A stretch of 64,000 nt of DNA from Bacillota bacterium (GTDB taxonomy: Bacteria; Bacillota; Clostridia; Acetivibrionales; JAEZXR01). The stretch is taken from positions 124,001-188,000 of the forward strand of contig JAEZXR010000121.1 of the NCBI GenBank assembly GCA_023419605.1, in the 5' to 3' direction. Shown here piece after piece: positions 33,601 through 42,610 of this stretch (positions within the stretch are counted from its first letter, which is position 1; each line of letters begins with the position of its first letter). Position numbers and translations under genes: made by a program. The notes under the pieces were generated by a model. That model made no database searches. It was not told where the DNA came from and saw only the letters and a program-made list of their open reading frames with translations.

Positions 33601-36448
33601 AATACGCACTATCCCTGCTGATGTTTTTAAATGCAATTCCGCTTTCCTCTACTTTTTTTATGGTATAGTCCTCGATCAGAACAATTTTTTCCCCTGTTTC
33701 ATCCATTAGGGTTATATCAAAAGATGCAAACTCCTTGTTGGATCGATTCGCATTCTTTCTTTTTACATAGCTGAAAAGCTTTCCCGGTAATCTTCTCAGG
33801 ATCGTCATGCTTTTGTAGGAAAAAGGCAAATAAAGGCCTTCTCCAACACTTCTTAAGGCAACATTCACAGCTTCATCCAACAACGCTGGATGAAGATTAT
33901 ATATTGTGAGTTCGCTCTTGTATCTTTCATCCAGGCAAAAATAAGCCAGGATCTCATCTTCATTTACATAAAGTTCTTTTTGACAGTCCCATCTCGGACC
34001 GGTTTCAATTCCCTGCCCTTCATTATAGGGGTAGTTTTTCAAGGCTCCCCTCCAACAAGTTTCCTTTATCCTTTCGATATCCAGACGGTTTTCATTTCTA
34101 TTTGTAAACAAAACCGCTTTACCCTCAGCATGAATTTCCCAATTGCCGCTGTGAACCGATCTGCCGGCAATAGTAAACTCTATATCCTCAGTGTTATTTT
34201 TAACGACTGTATGCACTTCGATGGTCTCTCCGCTTTCTAACGCCAGAGGAGATAAAAATACCACATCCCTCAACTGAAAAGTCCGTCCATCATAATGCCG
34301 CTTTAATAACTCCGTTATCATCTCCAAATAAACAGTTCCCGGAACAACAAAAGCCCCAGCAACCCTATGTTCATTTAAAATCCAGTAATTTTTCACATCA
34401 AAACGGCTTTGGTAGATAATACGGTCAAAGGAGTCTGCAAGACACTTTTCAAACAACGGGTGACCTATTTCCTTAGCATTGGCCGTAATTTTTTTATCCG
34501 CTTCCATATTTTCATCCACCCAACAAACCTTTTTCACGAAAGGATATACGGGCAGGCTAATTCTTTTATTATCGGCACTTTTATACAGAAGCTCCCATTC
34601 AATATCCGCGCCCTGTACATACATGTCACATAATCGATATAGTGTCTCCTTTGATAAATTCCATGATTTTTCAAGGAATTCCTTCAATTCATCATTAATT
34701 TCCTTTGTATACCTGGACTTCTGGCTCTGTGTAATTTCTCCCGCTTTCCGGGTCTGCTGCTTTTCAGAAACAATCCTATGTTCACCATAGTATACACCCT
34801 CAAGGGCTAACGCTTCAGAACTCAAGACAACGGCCCTTTCCAGCTTTTTTTTCAGGTCATTTATGTCTTCAAAAGCAACTGCCAATCTGCAGCTATAGTG
34901 ACCACGTCCTGTATTTGCAGTATAGCAAACATCGTTTAAACCGATCTTTTCCTGTTTACGCAGCAGGAGCTGGTACTGCCATATGAGCTCCAATATTCCT
35001 TCTTTGCTTTTTGCAGACAACGTCAATATTTTCGTTCCATTCTTGATTTCTCGAAAACAATTGGTTTTTGCGTCTTGGAATTCTTCCAAAACCACATGAC
35101 AGTTTGTACCACTCAGCCCAAAGGCGCTAACACCACATCGCCTTGGAAATCCATCTGTCTTCCAGTCTCTCAAAATATCATTTACATATACAGGCGAATC
35201 TTCAAAATTAATTTTTCTGTTAGGATTTTTAAAGTGGATCGTAGGCGGGATTTGCTTATACTTTAAAGCTAATATTGCCTTAATCAGCCCAGCCATGCCT
35301 GCCGCATGATCAAGATGCCCAATATTTGTTTTAACAGAGCCTATGGCACAAAATTGTTTTTTATCGGTATATCTGCGAAATGCCTTTTCCATGCCGCTTA
35401 TTTCTATCGGATCTCCAAGCTCGGTTCCGGTTCCGTGAGCCTCTATATAGGTAAGGGTTTCCGGATCAATTCCAGCATCCCTCCATGCCTTTATTATGAC
35501 CTCTTCCTGGGCAGAGGGATTAGGTGAAGTCAGGTTCGCCGAACTGCCATCCTGGTTTGTGGCGCTTCCTTTAACAACGGCATATATATTATCCCCCTCT
35601 TCCACAGCTTTAGCCAGAGGTTTTAAGAGTATGACGCCAATTCCTTCTCCAAGCCCCGTTCCTTCAGCGCTGTCGTCAAAAGCTCTGGCTCTCCCATCGG
35701 AGGAGGTTATCCCAATCTCATCTTCCTTTTTTTTGATACTGTTTAACGGAAGCAAGTCAATCTTTACCGCTCCCGCTAAAGCCATATCACATTCTCCGCT
35801 TCGCAGGGAGCGGCATGCCAGATGCACAGCCGTCAGGGAAGAAGAGCATGCAGTATCTACGATCATACTTGGCCCTTTTAAATCAAACAGATAGGAAATC
35901 CTGCTCGCAATAATGGAATTTAAGTTCCCTGATATCGAAAAACTCATTAAAGACGGGTCTAAGGTTTCTACAAATTCTTTATAGCTTATGCCAAAATCAG
36001 TACTGTGTCCCAAAAACACTCCTGTCTTTGAACCCGTTATCTTTCCGCCTCCATAACCGGCATCTTCAATCGTATTCCAGGCAGTCTCAAGAAACATTCT
36101 TTGGTTGGGGCTCATAAGACTTGCTTCCAGCGGCGAAATATTAAAAAACCCGTAATCGAATTTATCAACTTCCTGCAAGAATCCCCCTTTGAAATATCCA
36201 TCCTCTTTCAGGTCATGGCCTTTCACTTTCAGGTAAGCTTCATTTAACTTCTTCCTGTTTTCCGGGAGTTCTCTTATGGCATCTTCTCCTACTTTTAGCA
36301 GCTTCCAATATTCTTCCTTATTATCGGCAGCGGCAAAACGGCAGGCTATCCCTATCACAGCTATATCTTTATTGGATGTCGACACGATTTCCGTATTAAA
36401 TTGTTCCTTCTTCATGGCTTTTGTTAAACTTTTCAAGTCTATAGTCAT
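30608..36448 (-). CDS. trans-AT polyketide synthase KS-DH-KR-ACP fused to BtrH-like acyltransferase domain
   Basis: Modular PKS (1946 aa from the ATG at 36448, GGAGGAG upstream). KS about 25-445 with intact C201 (DTACSSS), H338 (EAHGTGT) and H378 (NIGHLDHAAG). A KS-AT linker remnant but no AT follows, so the discrete AT gene next door must act in trans. DH starts about 655 with H694 (HRVAGAFVVP); KR about 1170-1370 with GGTGSIG and Y1337; ACP S1503 (LGGNSIV). A Glu-rich linker leads to a C-terminal papain-like BtrH_N-type domain (C1597, H1737). The module would add and dehydrate a ketide, leaving an alkene, then transfer the chain through the BtrH-like domain. No ER. Confidence 0.93.
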   Translation of the reverse strand: MTIDLKSLTKAMKKEQFNTEIVSTSNKDIAVIGIACRFAAADNKEEYWKLLKVGEDAIRELPENRKKLNEAYLKVKGHDLKEDGYFKGGFLQEVDKFDYGFFNISPLEASLMSPNQRMFLETAWNTIEDAGYGGGKITGSKTGVFLGHSTDFGISYKEFVETLDPSLMSFSISGNLNSIIASRISYLFDLKGPSMIVDTACSSSLTAVHLACRSLRSGECDMALAGAVKIDLLPLNSIKKKEDEIGITSSDGRARAFDDSAEGTGLGEGIGVILLKPLAKAVEEGDNIYAVVKGSATNQDGSSANLTSPNPSAQEEVIIKAWRDAGIDPETLTYIEAHGTGTELGDPIEISGMEKAFRRYTDKKQFCAIGSVKTNIGHLDHAAGMAGLIKAILALKYKQIPPTIHFKNPNRKINFEDSPVYVNDILRDWKTDGFPRRCGVSAFGLSGTNCHVVLEEFQDAKTNCFREIKNGTKILTLSAKSKEGILELIWQYQLLLRKQEKIGLNDVCYTANTGRGHYSCRLAVAFEDINDLKKKLERAVVLSSEALALEGVYYGEHRIVSEKQQTRKAGEITQSQKSRYTKEINDELKEFLEKSWNLSKETLYRLCDMYVQGADIEWELLYKSADNKRISLPVYPFVKKVCWVDENMEADKKITANAKEIGHPLFEKCLADSFDRIIYQSRFDVKNYWILNEHRVAGAFVVPGTVYLEMITELLKRHYDGRTFQLRDVVFLSPLALESGETIEVHTVVKNNTEDIEFTIAGRSVHSGNWEIHAEGKAVLFTNRNENRLDIERIKETCWRGALKNYPYNEGQGIETGPRWDCQKELYVNEDEILAYFCLDERYKSELTIYNLHPALLDEAVNVALRSVGEGLYLPFSYKSMTILRRLPGKLFSYVKRKNANRSNKEFASFDITLMDETGEKIVLIEDYTIKKVEESGIAFKNISRDSAYSQIVWKEQPIDEPIKATNGKNVLLIKGQGEISDNIAAAIKAAVKTVIEVASDYGFSTGFSEKDYLEICTQVIEKDIEQIVYMYTLSAGKDVNSVEELRAEQRKGVYNLFHLIRAMVKSRFEKTIDIVLIAQYANEIEGHQKYIMPHNAALFGLGKVINLEYPKIKCRCIDIDDYTQGEVVVSELGSGHPDYLTAYRSGKRFIPYLEPMDMKKIPEAAFTFKEQGVYVITGGTGSIGLEIARFISSKAKVNIALINRSAFPVFEKWNEIVERGEDTKLCNKIDILSKVRQNGSNIALYNSDISDMARMKAVLDELRVKFGKINGVFHAAGNAGENFIIRKDEDAFRRVLAPKIDGTWILDRLTQEDDLDFFVMFSSVSSILAEAGQGDYAAANSYLDAYTHHKGSSRRRYITINWPAWAETGMAVNYAVDLTKEVFSPVKTKEALNSLQLILNKNIKNIILGELNYSNYTAVKSDILNLSSKIIASSVSRSKVFGEKIPASGKNSWNASNIALAGRKDEDGYTESERKIAGIIGNILGLREVNVYDEFFELGGNSIVAVKVEMDMEKNGLRISVPDIYEYKTVKDLAAFIDDTSKGVVFENKDAKSSPEEVIEEDESEEDEAIKVPKSANDIVVLDNIIPFNKVFYKTCFHNSLFSVIRHFDRSLIPIQVNDIFIYEFDCNRTLSQNGMRDIFDKTLCELLTDMGIAIRTKTHICSKTGAVTPRGEDIYLLNQFSRYIGPIPVGDKNSTDNLLSDIKQALSQGRPVLLWVDCFYESIRKDTYNKEHWMHTLCLYGFDDRRKVFHVVEHNFRENLTYKKQEISYKDIKDAYEGFIANYMPYAEMPTYYEFFLSDDTGDSIREMSLSDYKEVYRKNTLRNRDKVMMGLESLKRMVDNLGSIVMNEQELESNIEDVITVLNSIIKAKQLEHYNLLSLFGSESNILNDIEKVVDLWNQIRLIIVKYSYSSAYDRKKMMLVVEGMNRIYESECKINDEWIQRL

Positions 36449-36514
36449 ACCGGCAGTCTCCTCCAAAACATCTGTACATTACTGGAAGTCTCTTTATTGT
36501 CGATAAAAAACTGC

Positions 36515-37789
36515 TCAATCATTTACTGAAGGAGTATCATTACTAAACAAATTCATAGAGTCCGTTCCTTTAAATAACCTCTCAAGCCTGTTTTTTTGTT
36601 CTTCTTGAGGAGTTTTCTTCGCAAGAAAGCTTGAACGCAACATCTCCACCGCTTGTTTCATATGCTCCACTTCTGGCTCCACATTGTAGGCTTTTAAGCG
36701 TAGGAGCAATCGTTTGACGCTTTTATAAAGCTCTACAAACTCCCTTTGATATTCATCACCGCTGTTATTATTGGGAGTACAAACGGCTATCGCCATACAG
36801 CGTTCGATAAACTCGATTTTCTTCATTTGATCGTACATGGGCGTATTTTCCACGCGGTATGCCCCGATTAAATTATGAATGACCTCCTTGTCTTTATCAA
36901 AGGAAAAGGCCATTATATCGGCATAGTTCTCTTTCATAAGCCTTTTTAGTACATCATTGGGGCCAATATCAATTACCGTATCAATTTCCTCCTGATATAG
37001 AAATTTCATTGAACTGACCCATCGGACAGGCTGGGTTATTTGAGATGCAAGCATAGCAGGAATATTGTTTTCATCAATATAAGGAAATGCAGTAACGTTT
37101 GATAGAACAGGGTATTTAAGCTTGTTATAAGATAAACTCGATAAATGTTCCCTAAGTTTTTCCGCAGCAGGCCGCATCAAAGGGCTATGAAAAGGAGCAC
37201 TCACGTCCAGGGGCACCACCCTCGCCCCCTTTTCCTGCAATCGTTTTCCAACCGTTTCAACTGCCTTTTTATTCCCTGAGACAACCGTCTGAAGGGGAGA
37301 ATTATAATTGGAAACAACCGCTACATTGTCCATTTGTGAAATCCTACTGCACTCCTCTCTAACGAATTCGGCATCAATACCCTTTACTGCCAGCATCAGC
37401 CCCAAGCTAACCGGAACAGCCTCCTGCATGTACTCGCTCCTCAGCTTGACCAGCTTTACAGCATCTGAAAACTTTATGCCGTTGGCACCGACCAAAGCTG
37501 ATATTTCCCCAAGACTATGCCCTGCCAAACACTTTGGCTTTACCCCCGTCTCATTCAGTAACACTTTAAACGCTGCTATCCCAACCGTAAGAACTGCCGG
37601 CTGCGTGTTCTCCGTTTTTGCCAGTGCCTCCCGGCCTCCTTCAAAGCAAATCTTTTTTATATCAGAATTCAAAACATCTCCAGCTTCTTCAAATACTTCC
37701 CTAGCTACTGAATAATTTTCATAGAGTTTTTTCCCCATGCCTTTATATTGTGACCCTTGACCTGGAAAAAGTACCGCTATATTTTTCAT
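36515..37789 (-). CDS. Discrete malonyl-CoA acyltransferase (trans-AT) with C-terminal extension
   Basis: FabD-like acyltransferase with FPGQGSQ at the start, catalytic Ser92 in GHSLGE and His201 in APFHSPLM. The GHSLGE and FHS pattern is malonyl-type. After about residue 315 an extra 110 residues of helical sequence follow, longer than a standard trans-AT (about 290-320). The gene follows NRPS by 12 bp, with GGGGG before the ATG, and precedes the AT-less PKS, which it should load. Confidence 0.93.
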   Translation of the reverse strand: MKNIAVLFPGQGSQYKGMGKKLYENYSVAREVFEEAGDVLNSDIKKICFEGGREALAKTENTQPAVLTVGIAAFKVLLNETGVKPKCLAGHSLGEISALVGANGIKFSDAVKLVKLRSEYMQEAVPVSLGLMLAVKGIDAEFVREECSRISQMDNVAVVSNYNSPLQTVVSGNKKAVETVGKRLQEKGARVVPLDVSAPFHSPLMRPAAEKLREHLSSLSYNKLKYPVLSNVTAFPYIDENNIPAMLASQITQPVRWVSSMKFLYQEEIDTVIDIGPNDVLKRLMKENYADIMAFSFDKDKEVIHNLIGAYRVENTPMYDQMKKIEFIERCMAIAVCTPNNNSGDEYQREFVELYKSVKRLLLRLKAYNVEPEVEHMKQAVEMLRSSFLAKKTPQEEQKNRLERLFKGTDSMNLFSNDTPSVND

Positions 37790-37801
37790 CGAATCCCCCT
37801 G

Positions 37802-40207
37802 TCAAGCTGCTTCGGCGATAATTTTCAGCAGCTCTATATAATTTGCAAGCAGGCTTTTTAATTTACTATTCCGTAAAGTTTCGGAATTAAAAGCCATGCT
37901 TATCAAGAAGCCCGAACCCTGTCTCTTTATAAATAACGCAAGTTCATCCTCTAGATAGTCGGTTTCGATTTTATCTTGGTCAAAATAAAAAGTAGGCAAA
38001 ACATGACTTTCCCTGAGAATAATTCTGTTCAAATCTACTCGGGTCCATGTGGATGCTGGAGAAGCAGCATCGATCTGTCGGCAGATCTTTCCGCATAATG
38101 CCAATAAATCGGTAGTATCGGTAAAATCCAAGCTTACAGCTTTATAATACGGCATATCTTTTATTGCTGTAAGAACTTCGATTTTGCTCCGGTTTGACAG
38201 TTCCGACAGTAAATGCATATAAGCTGCCAGCAAAATGGCATATACGTTTATTTCATGCTTTTCTGCCAGTTTATCCAACATAATGCAAATGCCCTCTCCC
38301 ATACTTGCTTTCATAACTGTTTCACCCGGGTTATTGCCATCTTCCGCATAATATTCCCGGGGAAGTTCCAACGTTTGTACAGATTTGTACACATCCACCG
38401 CCGAACTTCTATCTTTGATAAATTCAGCCAGCTTTGCGATGGAAGGGTACGAAAAAATGTCAACCAGGTTAATCTTTTTAGGATAGTGCTTTTCTAATTC
38501 AACATGCAGCTGCGATACTAATACCGAGTTGCCTCCCAGTTCAAAGAAGTTGTCATTAATCCCAATCAGTTCGCGGTTTAGTATCCGTCTCCATATCTCC
38601 GCTATATGACTTTCAAGGCTTGTTTCAGGAGCGATATATTCCGTGCCAAGGTTTGGCCGCTTTATATCCGGCATAGGTAAAGAATCTCTGTCTATTTTGC
38701 CGTTCGGTGTCAAAGGTATTTTTTTCAACTTCATATAAAAACCAGGAATCATGTATTCAGGCAAGCTTTTACCGAGAAAGCCTATGATCTCCGATACCAA
38801 CAATTCCTCATCGGACAGATAATATGCGACAAGATACTTTTCTTCTTCGTTTACCTTTGCTGCTACAACACATTCCTTTACTTTCTCATGTTTGCCGAGA
38901 CAGCTTTCTATTTCGCCCAGTTCAATTCTAAATCCTCTTATTTTCACCTGACAATCTTTTCTGCCAAGAAACTCAATTTCACCATTGGGAAGCCACTTTG
39001 CCATATCCCCGGTTTTATACATCCTCTGGCCCTGCATCGCAGGATTTTTTACAAATCTTTCCTGGGTCAACGCCGCTCTGTACAGGTATCCTCTTGCCAA
39101 TCCATCACCTGCTATACATAGTTCTCCCACAGAATCAATACCCAAAGGATTGTTGGACTCATCCACAATATAAATCTGTGTGTTGGCTATAGGCTTCCCG
39201 ATGGTAATTTCTTCGGCATGCGTTAATTCCTTTATAGCTGACCAAACGGTTGTCTCTGTGGGGCCATACATATTATATATTCTGGCCTGCGTATATTTCC
39301 TTAATGTTTGCAAAAGTCTTTTTGGAAAAGCTTCACCTCCAAGCATAATCTCAGATAAGCCCCTAATGTATTCTATATTCGTCGCATCATTCAGAATCAG
39401 CTGCATCGTAGAAGGTGTTGTTTGAAGCATATCAATGGTTTGATTGCCTAAATAGTCTGATAATTGCATCGGATCTGCAATGATAATTTTCATTCCCAGG
39501 GATAACGGCAGCAAGCTTTCCAAAACAAATATATCAAAGGATATCGTCGTAAGGCATACGATTGACTTATCCGGCGCAAAGGGTATTTGATCCGCTAAAC
39601 CCAGAATAAAATTATGTACTGCCCTATGCTCCAGCATAACCCCTTTAGGTTTCCCGGTCGAGCCCGAGGTATAAATAACGTACGCCAAATCCGTAGCTGC
39701 ACTTATAGCATCTATATTTAAAGCCTCTCCTGTATACAACTCCCTATCATCAAGGCAGATCATATGTCCGTTAAAATTTACACTTCTTAACAGATGCTTT
39801 TGTGTCAGTAGAATGCTTATTCCACTATCCTCAAACGTATATTGAATTCTTGCTTTCGGATAGAAAGGGTCAATGGGAAGGTAGCATCCACCTGCCTTTA
39901 AAATGCCCATTATACCCACAAGCATGTCAATGGATCTTTCTACCATTAATCCTACAATATCATTTTGTTTTACTCCGTATTCCCTTAGCTTCCTTGCAAG
40001 CTGGTTTGCCTTTCGATTTAACTCCCCATAAGTAATACATTGATTTTGATACACGGCTGCAATTTTATTTTTACTTTTCTCTACTTCCTCCTCAAACAGC
40101 TTATGTATCGTCTTATCTTGATCATATGTTTTTTGGGTATTATTAAAGGCATGTATAGCTTGTTCCGGTTTCTTTCCATTACTACTGTAATGACGAATAT
40201 TTATCAT
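37802..40207 (-). CDS. NRPS A-T module predicted to load glycine, with half a condensation domain at the end
   Basis: 801 aa. It starts directly with an adenylation domain (about 30-515): YTSGSTGKPKG, YKTGD, K504. Specificity positions read D225 I226 L229 Q262 M288 G290 M313 V321 W322 K504, close to the Gly code DILQ(L)G(L/M)(I/V)WK. T domain S561 (LGGNSVL). After the T domain about 620-801 match only the C-terminal half of a condensation domain (HEINVYAILLAAYMHLLSEL); the HHxxxDG half is missing. It has no condensing function of its own, so the BtrH-like proteins may transfer the acyl chain. It precedes the AT gene by 12 bp. Confidence 0.92.
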   Translation of the reverse strand: MINIRHYSSNGKKPEQAIHAFNNTQKTYDQDKTIHKLFEEEVEKSKNKIAAVYQNQCITYGELNRKANQLARKLREYGVKQNDIVGLMVERSIDMLVGIMGILKAGGCYLPIDPFYPKARIQYTFEDSGISILLTQKHLLRSVNFNGHMICLDDRELYTGEALNIDAISAATDLAYVIYTSGSTGKPKGVMLEHRAVHNFILGLADQIPFAPDKSIVCLTTISFDIFVLESLLPLSLGMKIIIADPMQLSDYLGNQTIDMLQTTPSTMQLILNDATNIEYIRGLSEIMLGGEAFPKRLLQTLRKYTQARIYNMYGPTETTVWSAIKELTHAEEITIGKPIANTQIYIVDESNNPLGIDSVGELCIAGDGLARGYLYRAALTQERFVKNPAMQGQRMYKTGDMAKWLPNGEIEFLGRKDCQVKIRGFRIELGEIESCLGKHEKVKECVVAAKVNEEEKYLVAYYLSDEELLVSEIIGFLGKSLPEYMIPGFYMKLKKIPLTPNGKIDRDSLPMPDIKRPNLGTEYIAPETSLESHIAEIWRRILNRELIGINDNFFELGGNSVLVSQLHVELEKHYPKKINLVDIFSYPSIAKLAEFIKDRSSAVDVYKSVQTLELPREYYAEDGNNPGETVMKASMGEGICIMLDKLAEKHEINVYAILLAAYMHLLSELSNRSKIEVLTAIKDMPYYKAVSLDFTDTTDLLALCGKICRQIDAASPASTWTRVDLNRIILRESHVLPTFYFDQDKIETDYLEDELALFIKRQGSGFLISMAFNSETLRNSKLKSLLANYIELLKIIAEAA

Positions 40208-40322
40208 TCACAAATACTCTCCTACCATAATAATATTAAAAATAAACATTTCGGCCTGTCCTATCGGTTTCCTGCCAGTATATTGATAACAGTGATAAGG
40301 AGCTTTCTCATCGTAAGTCCTC

Positions 40323-41324
40323 TCAAAGCTTTTGCAGCTTATTATAGATTTTACCCAGCAACTCCTCTATCAATATTTTTTCCTTTTGCTCCATCTTGGA
40401 TAGCATATCCACAATTTTATTGAGAAATCTTTTATCTTTGCTAATAGCATATTTTATTTGAAGATTTCGCATTGCCAGTACTTCATTTTCTATATGTCTG
40501 TAATTGTCATATAAATGAGAGCAATCTTCTATAAAATTATTTTCATACATATATTTCAGCCTTAAAATCATACATTTTTTATGCTCGTAAAGAATGTGCA
40601 AAGGCCTAATATCAAAATCAGCAGTATCATTTAGTAATAAATTAAAATATTCCCTCATGCATTTATAAACATCAAAGCCAAAAACTCTATTTGTTAATAT
40701 TTCACCATACATTCTACATCTTTCCGAACTATTTCTGCTGTTTATATAATCCTCCAGCATTTCATAAACCAGCTGCAAGTCAAAATCATATTTATAATTA
40801 TCTTTCTTACCGATTAAATGTACATTTTCCGTTCCAAACGCATTGGAAAAGAAAGCTTCTTCAATTTGTGCAAAGCTAATTCGAGTTGTTTCAAAAGTGT
40901 GTTTGTCCGTATAACCTAACAGCATATATTCCTTTTGAATGGAATCATATCCATAAATCATGAAATCGTGCTGAAAATGCTTTTTACCATAAGCATGTTT
41001 ATGCGGAACATAAAATTCATCAAAGGAAGAATAGAAATATATTTTAGAATTTATGCAATTTGTAATTAAATGGTGAATATTAATATTATTGATTTTCATC
41101 GTATCTTTTTTGAAAACTTGAACATCCAGCCACGGATTCATAGAAAACCAATTGGGAAAAAAAGTTAAATGAGAAGTAAAATCACTGCGCCATACAAGCT
41201 GTATATAGTTACTGTAAAACCAGGGAAGACATTCTTCATAATATAAAAGGATACCTAGAATGTAAGCTAAATACTGCAAACCTTCCACAGGTGACTTCGC
41301 CAAGGGTAACTGAATAATGCTCAT
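40323..41324 (-). CDS. BtrH-like protein 2, catalytic Cys lost
   Basis: 333-residue protein from the ATG at 41324 (GGAGAG upstream). It resembles BtrH_N-type papain-fold acyltransferases: H119 lies in FQHDFMIYGYDS, the His strand of the other two copies, and the C-terminal half is helical. But where they have a Cys near residue 12-15 (NCF and TCF), this one reads SPVEGLQYL, with no Cys at that place. Likely a non-catalytic partner or a pseudoenzyme. It follows the ACP gene. Confidence 0.62.
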   Translation of the reverse strand: MSIIQLPLAKSPVEGLQYLAYILGILLYYEECLPWFYSNYIQLVWRSDFTSHLTFFPNWFSMNPWLDVQVFKKDTMKINNINIHHLITNCINSKIYFYSSFDEFYVPHKHAYGKKHFQHDFMIYGYDSIQKEYMLLGYTDKHTFETTRISFAQIEEAFFSNAFGTENVHLIGKKDNYKYDFDLQLVYEMLEDYINSRNSSERCRMYGEILTNRVFGFDVYKCMREYFNLLLNDTADFDIRPLHILYEHKKCMILRLKYMYENNFIEDCSHLYDNYRHIENEVLAMRNLQIKYAISKDKRFLNKIVDMLSKMEQKEKILIEELLGKIYNKLQKL

Positions 41325-41365
41325 TTGCTGCTCTCCTCCTGCTCTCATGCCTACTTGTGTTCGAC

Positions 41366-41608
41366 TTATATTTTTTCTGTTATATACTCTACCAAACCTT
41401 TTATCGTAGAAAGGCTTCTCATATCCAGTTTTTCATCTTCAAACTCAATTTCAAACTCACTTTCAATCTCAACAACAATTTTTATATATAACATTGAATT
41501 TAAACCATATTCCCCTAAAGTTGCAGCAGCATCAATTTCCTCTACAGGCATTGTAAGGTCCGTATTATTTTTCAATATTTCTCTTACTTTCAGTTCAACA
41601 TCGTTCAT
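41366..41608 (-). CDS. Free-standing acyl carrier protein 2
   Basis: 80-residue ACP. Its phosphopantetheine Ser lies in GLNSMLYIKIVVEIE, with Asn before Ser as in ACP 1. ATG at 41608 is nine bases after AGGAGT. It lies between a DAHPS-like enzyme and a BtrH-like protein; a partner role resembling BtrI is plausible. Confidence 0.88.
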   Translation of the reverse strand: MNDVELKVREILKNNTDLTMPVEEIDAAATLGEYGLNSMLYIKIVVEIESEFEIEFEDEKLDMRSLSTIKGLVEYITEKI

Positions 41609-41700
41609 ATTTGCCATACTCCTATCCAAGCTGCAATTCAATCGTAAAACGTAAAATCAGTAAGCTCGTAAATTAAACTTTCATTCAACTTCCATCCATA

Positions 41701-42516
41701 CTATTTTTCTAAGAAACTCATTAATTGAGTAAATTCATTTTCATCCAGCTGTTGTTTGCTATCCGATAATGCTGTCTCAGGCTTATGATGCACTTCAATC
41801 ACTATGCCATCAGCTCCTGCTGCAAGAACCGATTTTGCAACGGGATTGATAATATCCTTTCTTCCTAGTGAATGGCTTAAATCTACAATTATAGGCAGGC
41901 AAGTTTCTTTTTTGATTATAGGTATGGATGAAATATCAAGAGTATTTCGTGTCTTTGTTTCAAAGGTACGGATACCTCCCTCGCACAAAACAATGCTTCT
42001 ATTTCCTTTGCATGCCAGGTATTCCGCAGCCAGTATAAATTCTTCCAAGGTTGCACCTGATCCTCTTTTCAGTATGACAGGTCTCCCTGTCGCACCCACT
42101 TCCTTTAGCAATTCATAGTTTTGCATGCTGCGTGCACCGATCTGCATGATATCTGCGTACCTTGAAACCAGATCAATATGTTTCATATTCGCAACTTCGG
42201 CTACTGTAATCAAACTATATTTCGTAGCAACTTCCTTTAAAATTTTTAGCCCATCCTCCTCCAACTCCTGGAAATCATAAAATGAAGTTCCTGGCTTATA
42301 AGTTCTGCCGCAGATACATTTCACTTTCTTCTCCCGAAGGAAGGCTGCAATCTCTTCAAAAGCCTCCATACCTTCGACGGCACATGGACCCCCGATAATG
42401 ATCGGCTTATCAACAGGTAAATGAAAAATATCTCTTATATCCTCGAATCTACCCTCTTCAGAAACAAGAAGTGTTCTTTCACCACTGTCCATGCACATTC
42501 TCTTTATATTATTCAT
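41701..42516 (-). CDS. DAHP-synthase-like aldolase with missing active-site arginines
   Basis: 271 aa of the AroF/AroG-type Ib class I would expect to condense PEP with erythrose-4-phosphate. Family motifs are present: GGPCAVE, IGARSMQN, LKRGSGAT and IIVDLSHSLGR. But the KPRTS signature reads KPGTS (G76) and CERGIRTFE reads CEGGIRTFE (G180), so two conserved phosphate/PEP-binding Arg are gone. The regulatory N-terminal ferredoxin-like domain is absent too. It is probably a retuned aldolase that uses another acceptor; its product in this pathway is unknown. AAGGAATTGCA precedes the ATG. Confidence 0.88.
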   Translation of the reverse strand: MNNIKRMCMDSGERTLLVSEEGRFEDIRDIFHLPVDKPIIIGGPCAVEGMEAFEEIAAFLREKKVKCICGRTYKPGTSFYDFQELEEDGLKILKEVATKYSLITVAEVANMKHIDLVSRYADIMQIGARSMQNYELLKEVGATGRPVILKRGSGATLEEFILAAEYLACKGNRSIVLCEGGIRTFETKTRNTLDISSIPIIKKETCLPIIVDLSHSLGRKDIINPVAKSVLAAGADGIVIEVHHKPETALSDSKQQLDENEFTQLMSFLEK

Positions 42517-42610
42517 TGCAATTCCTTCCCACCAAGGTATTTACCAGCATCTCTTATAGACCCGATTATGATTTCAGATTAACAAAAACCGGATATACAC
42601 CTCAAATTTA

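Noticed and set aside
30608..36448. PKS as a broken gene because AT is missing
   Set aside because: KS, DH, KR and ACP motifs are intact and a discrete AT gene is next to it, as in trans-AT systems.
41701..42516. KDO-8-phosphate synthase
   Set aside because: The KANR(S/T)S signature of that family is absent; motifs are of DAHP synthase type, though altered.
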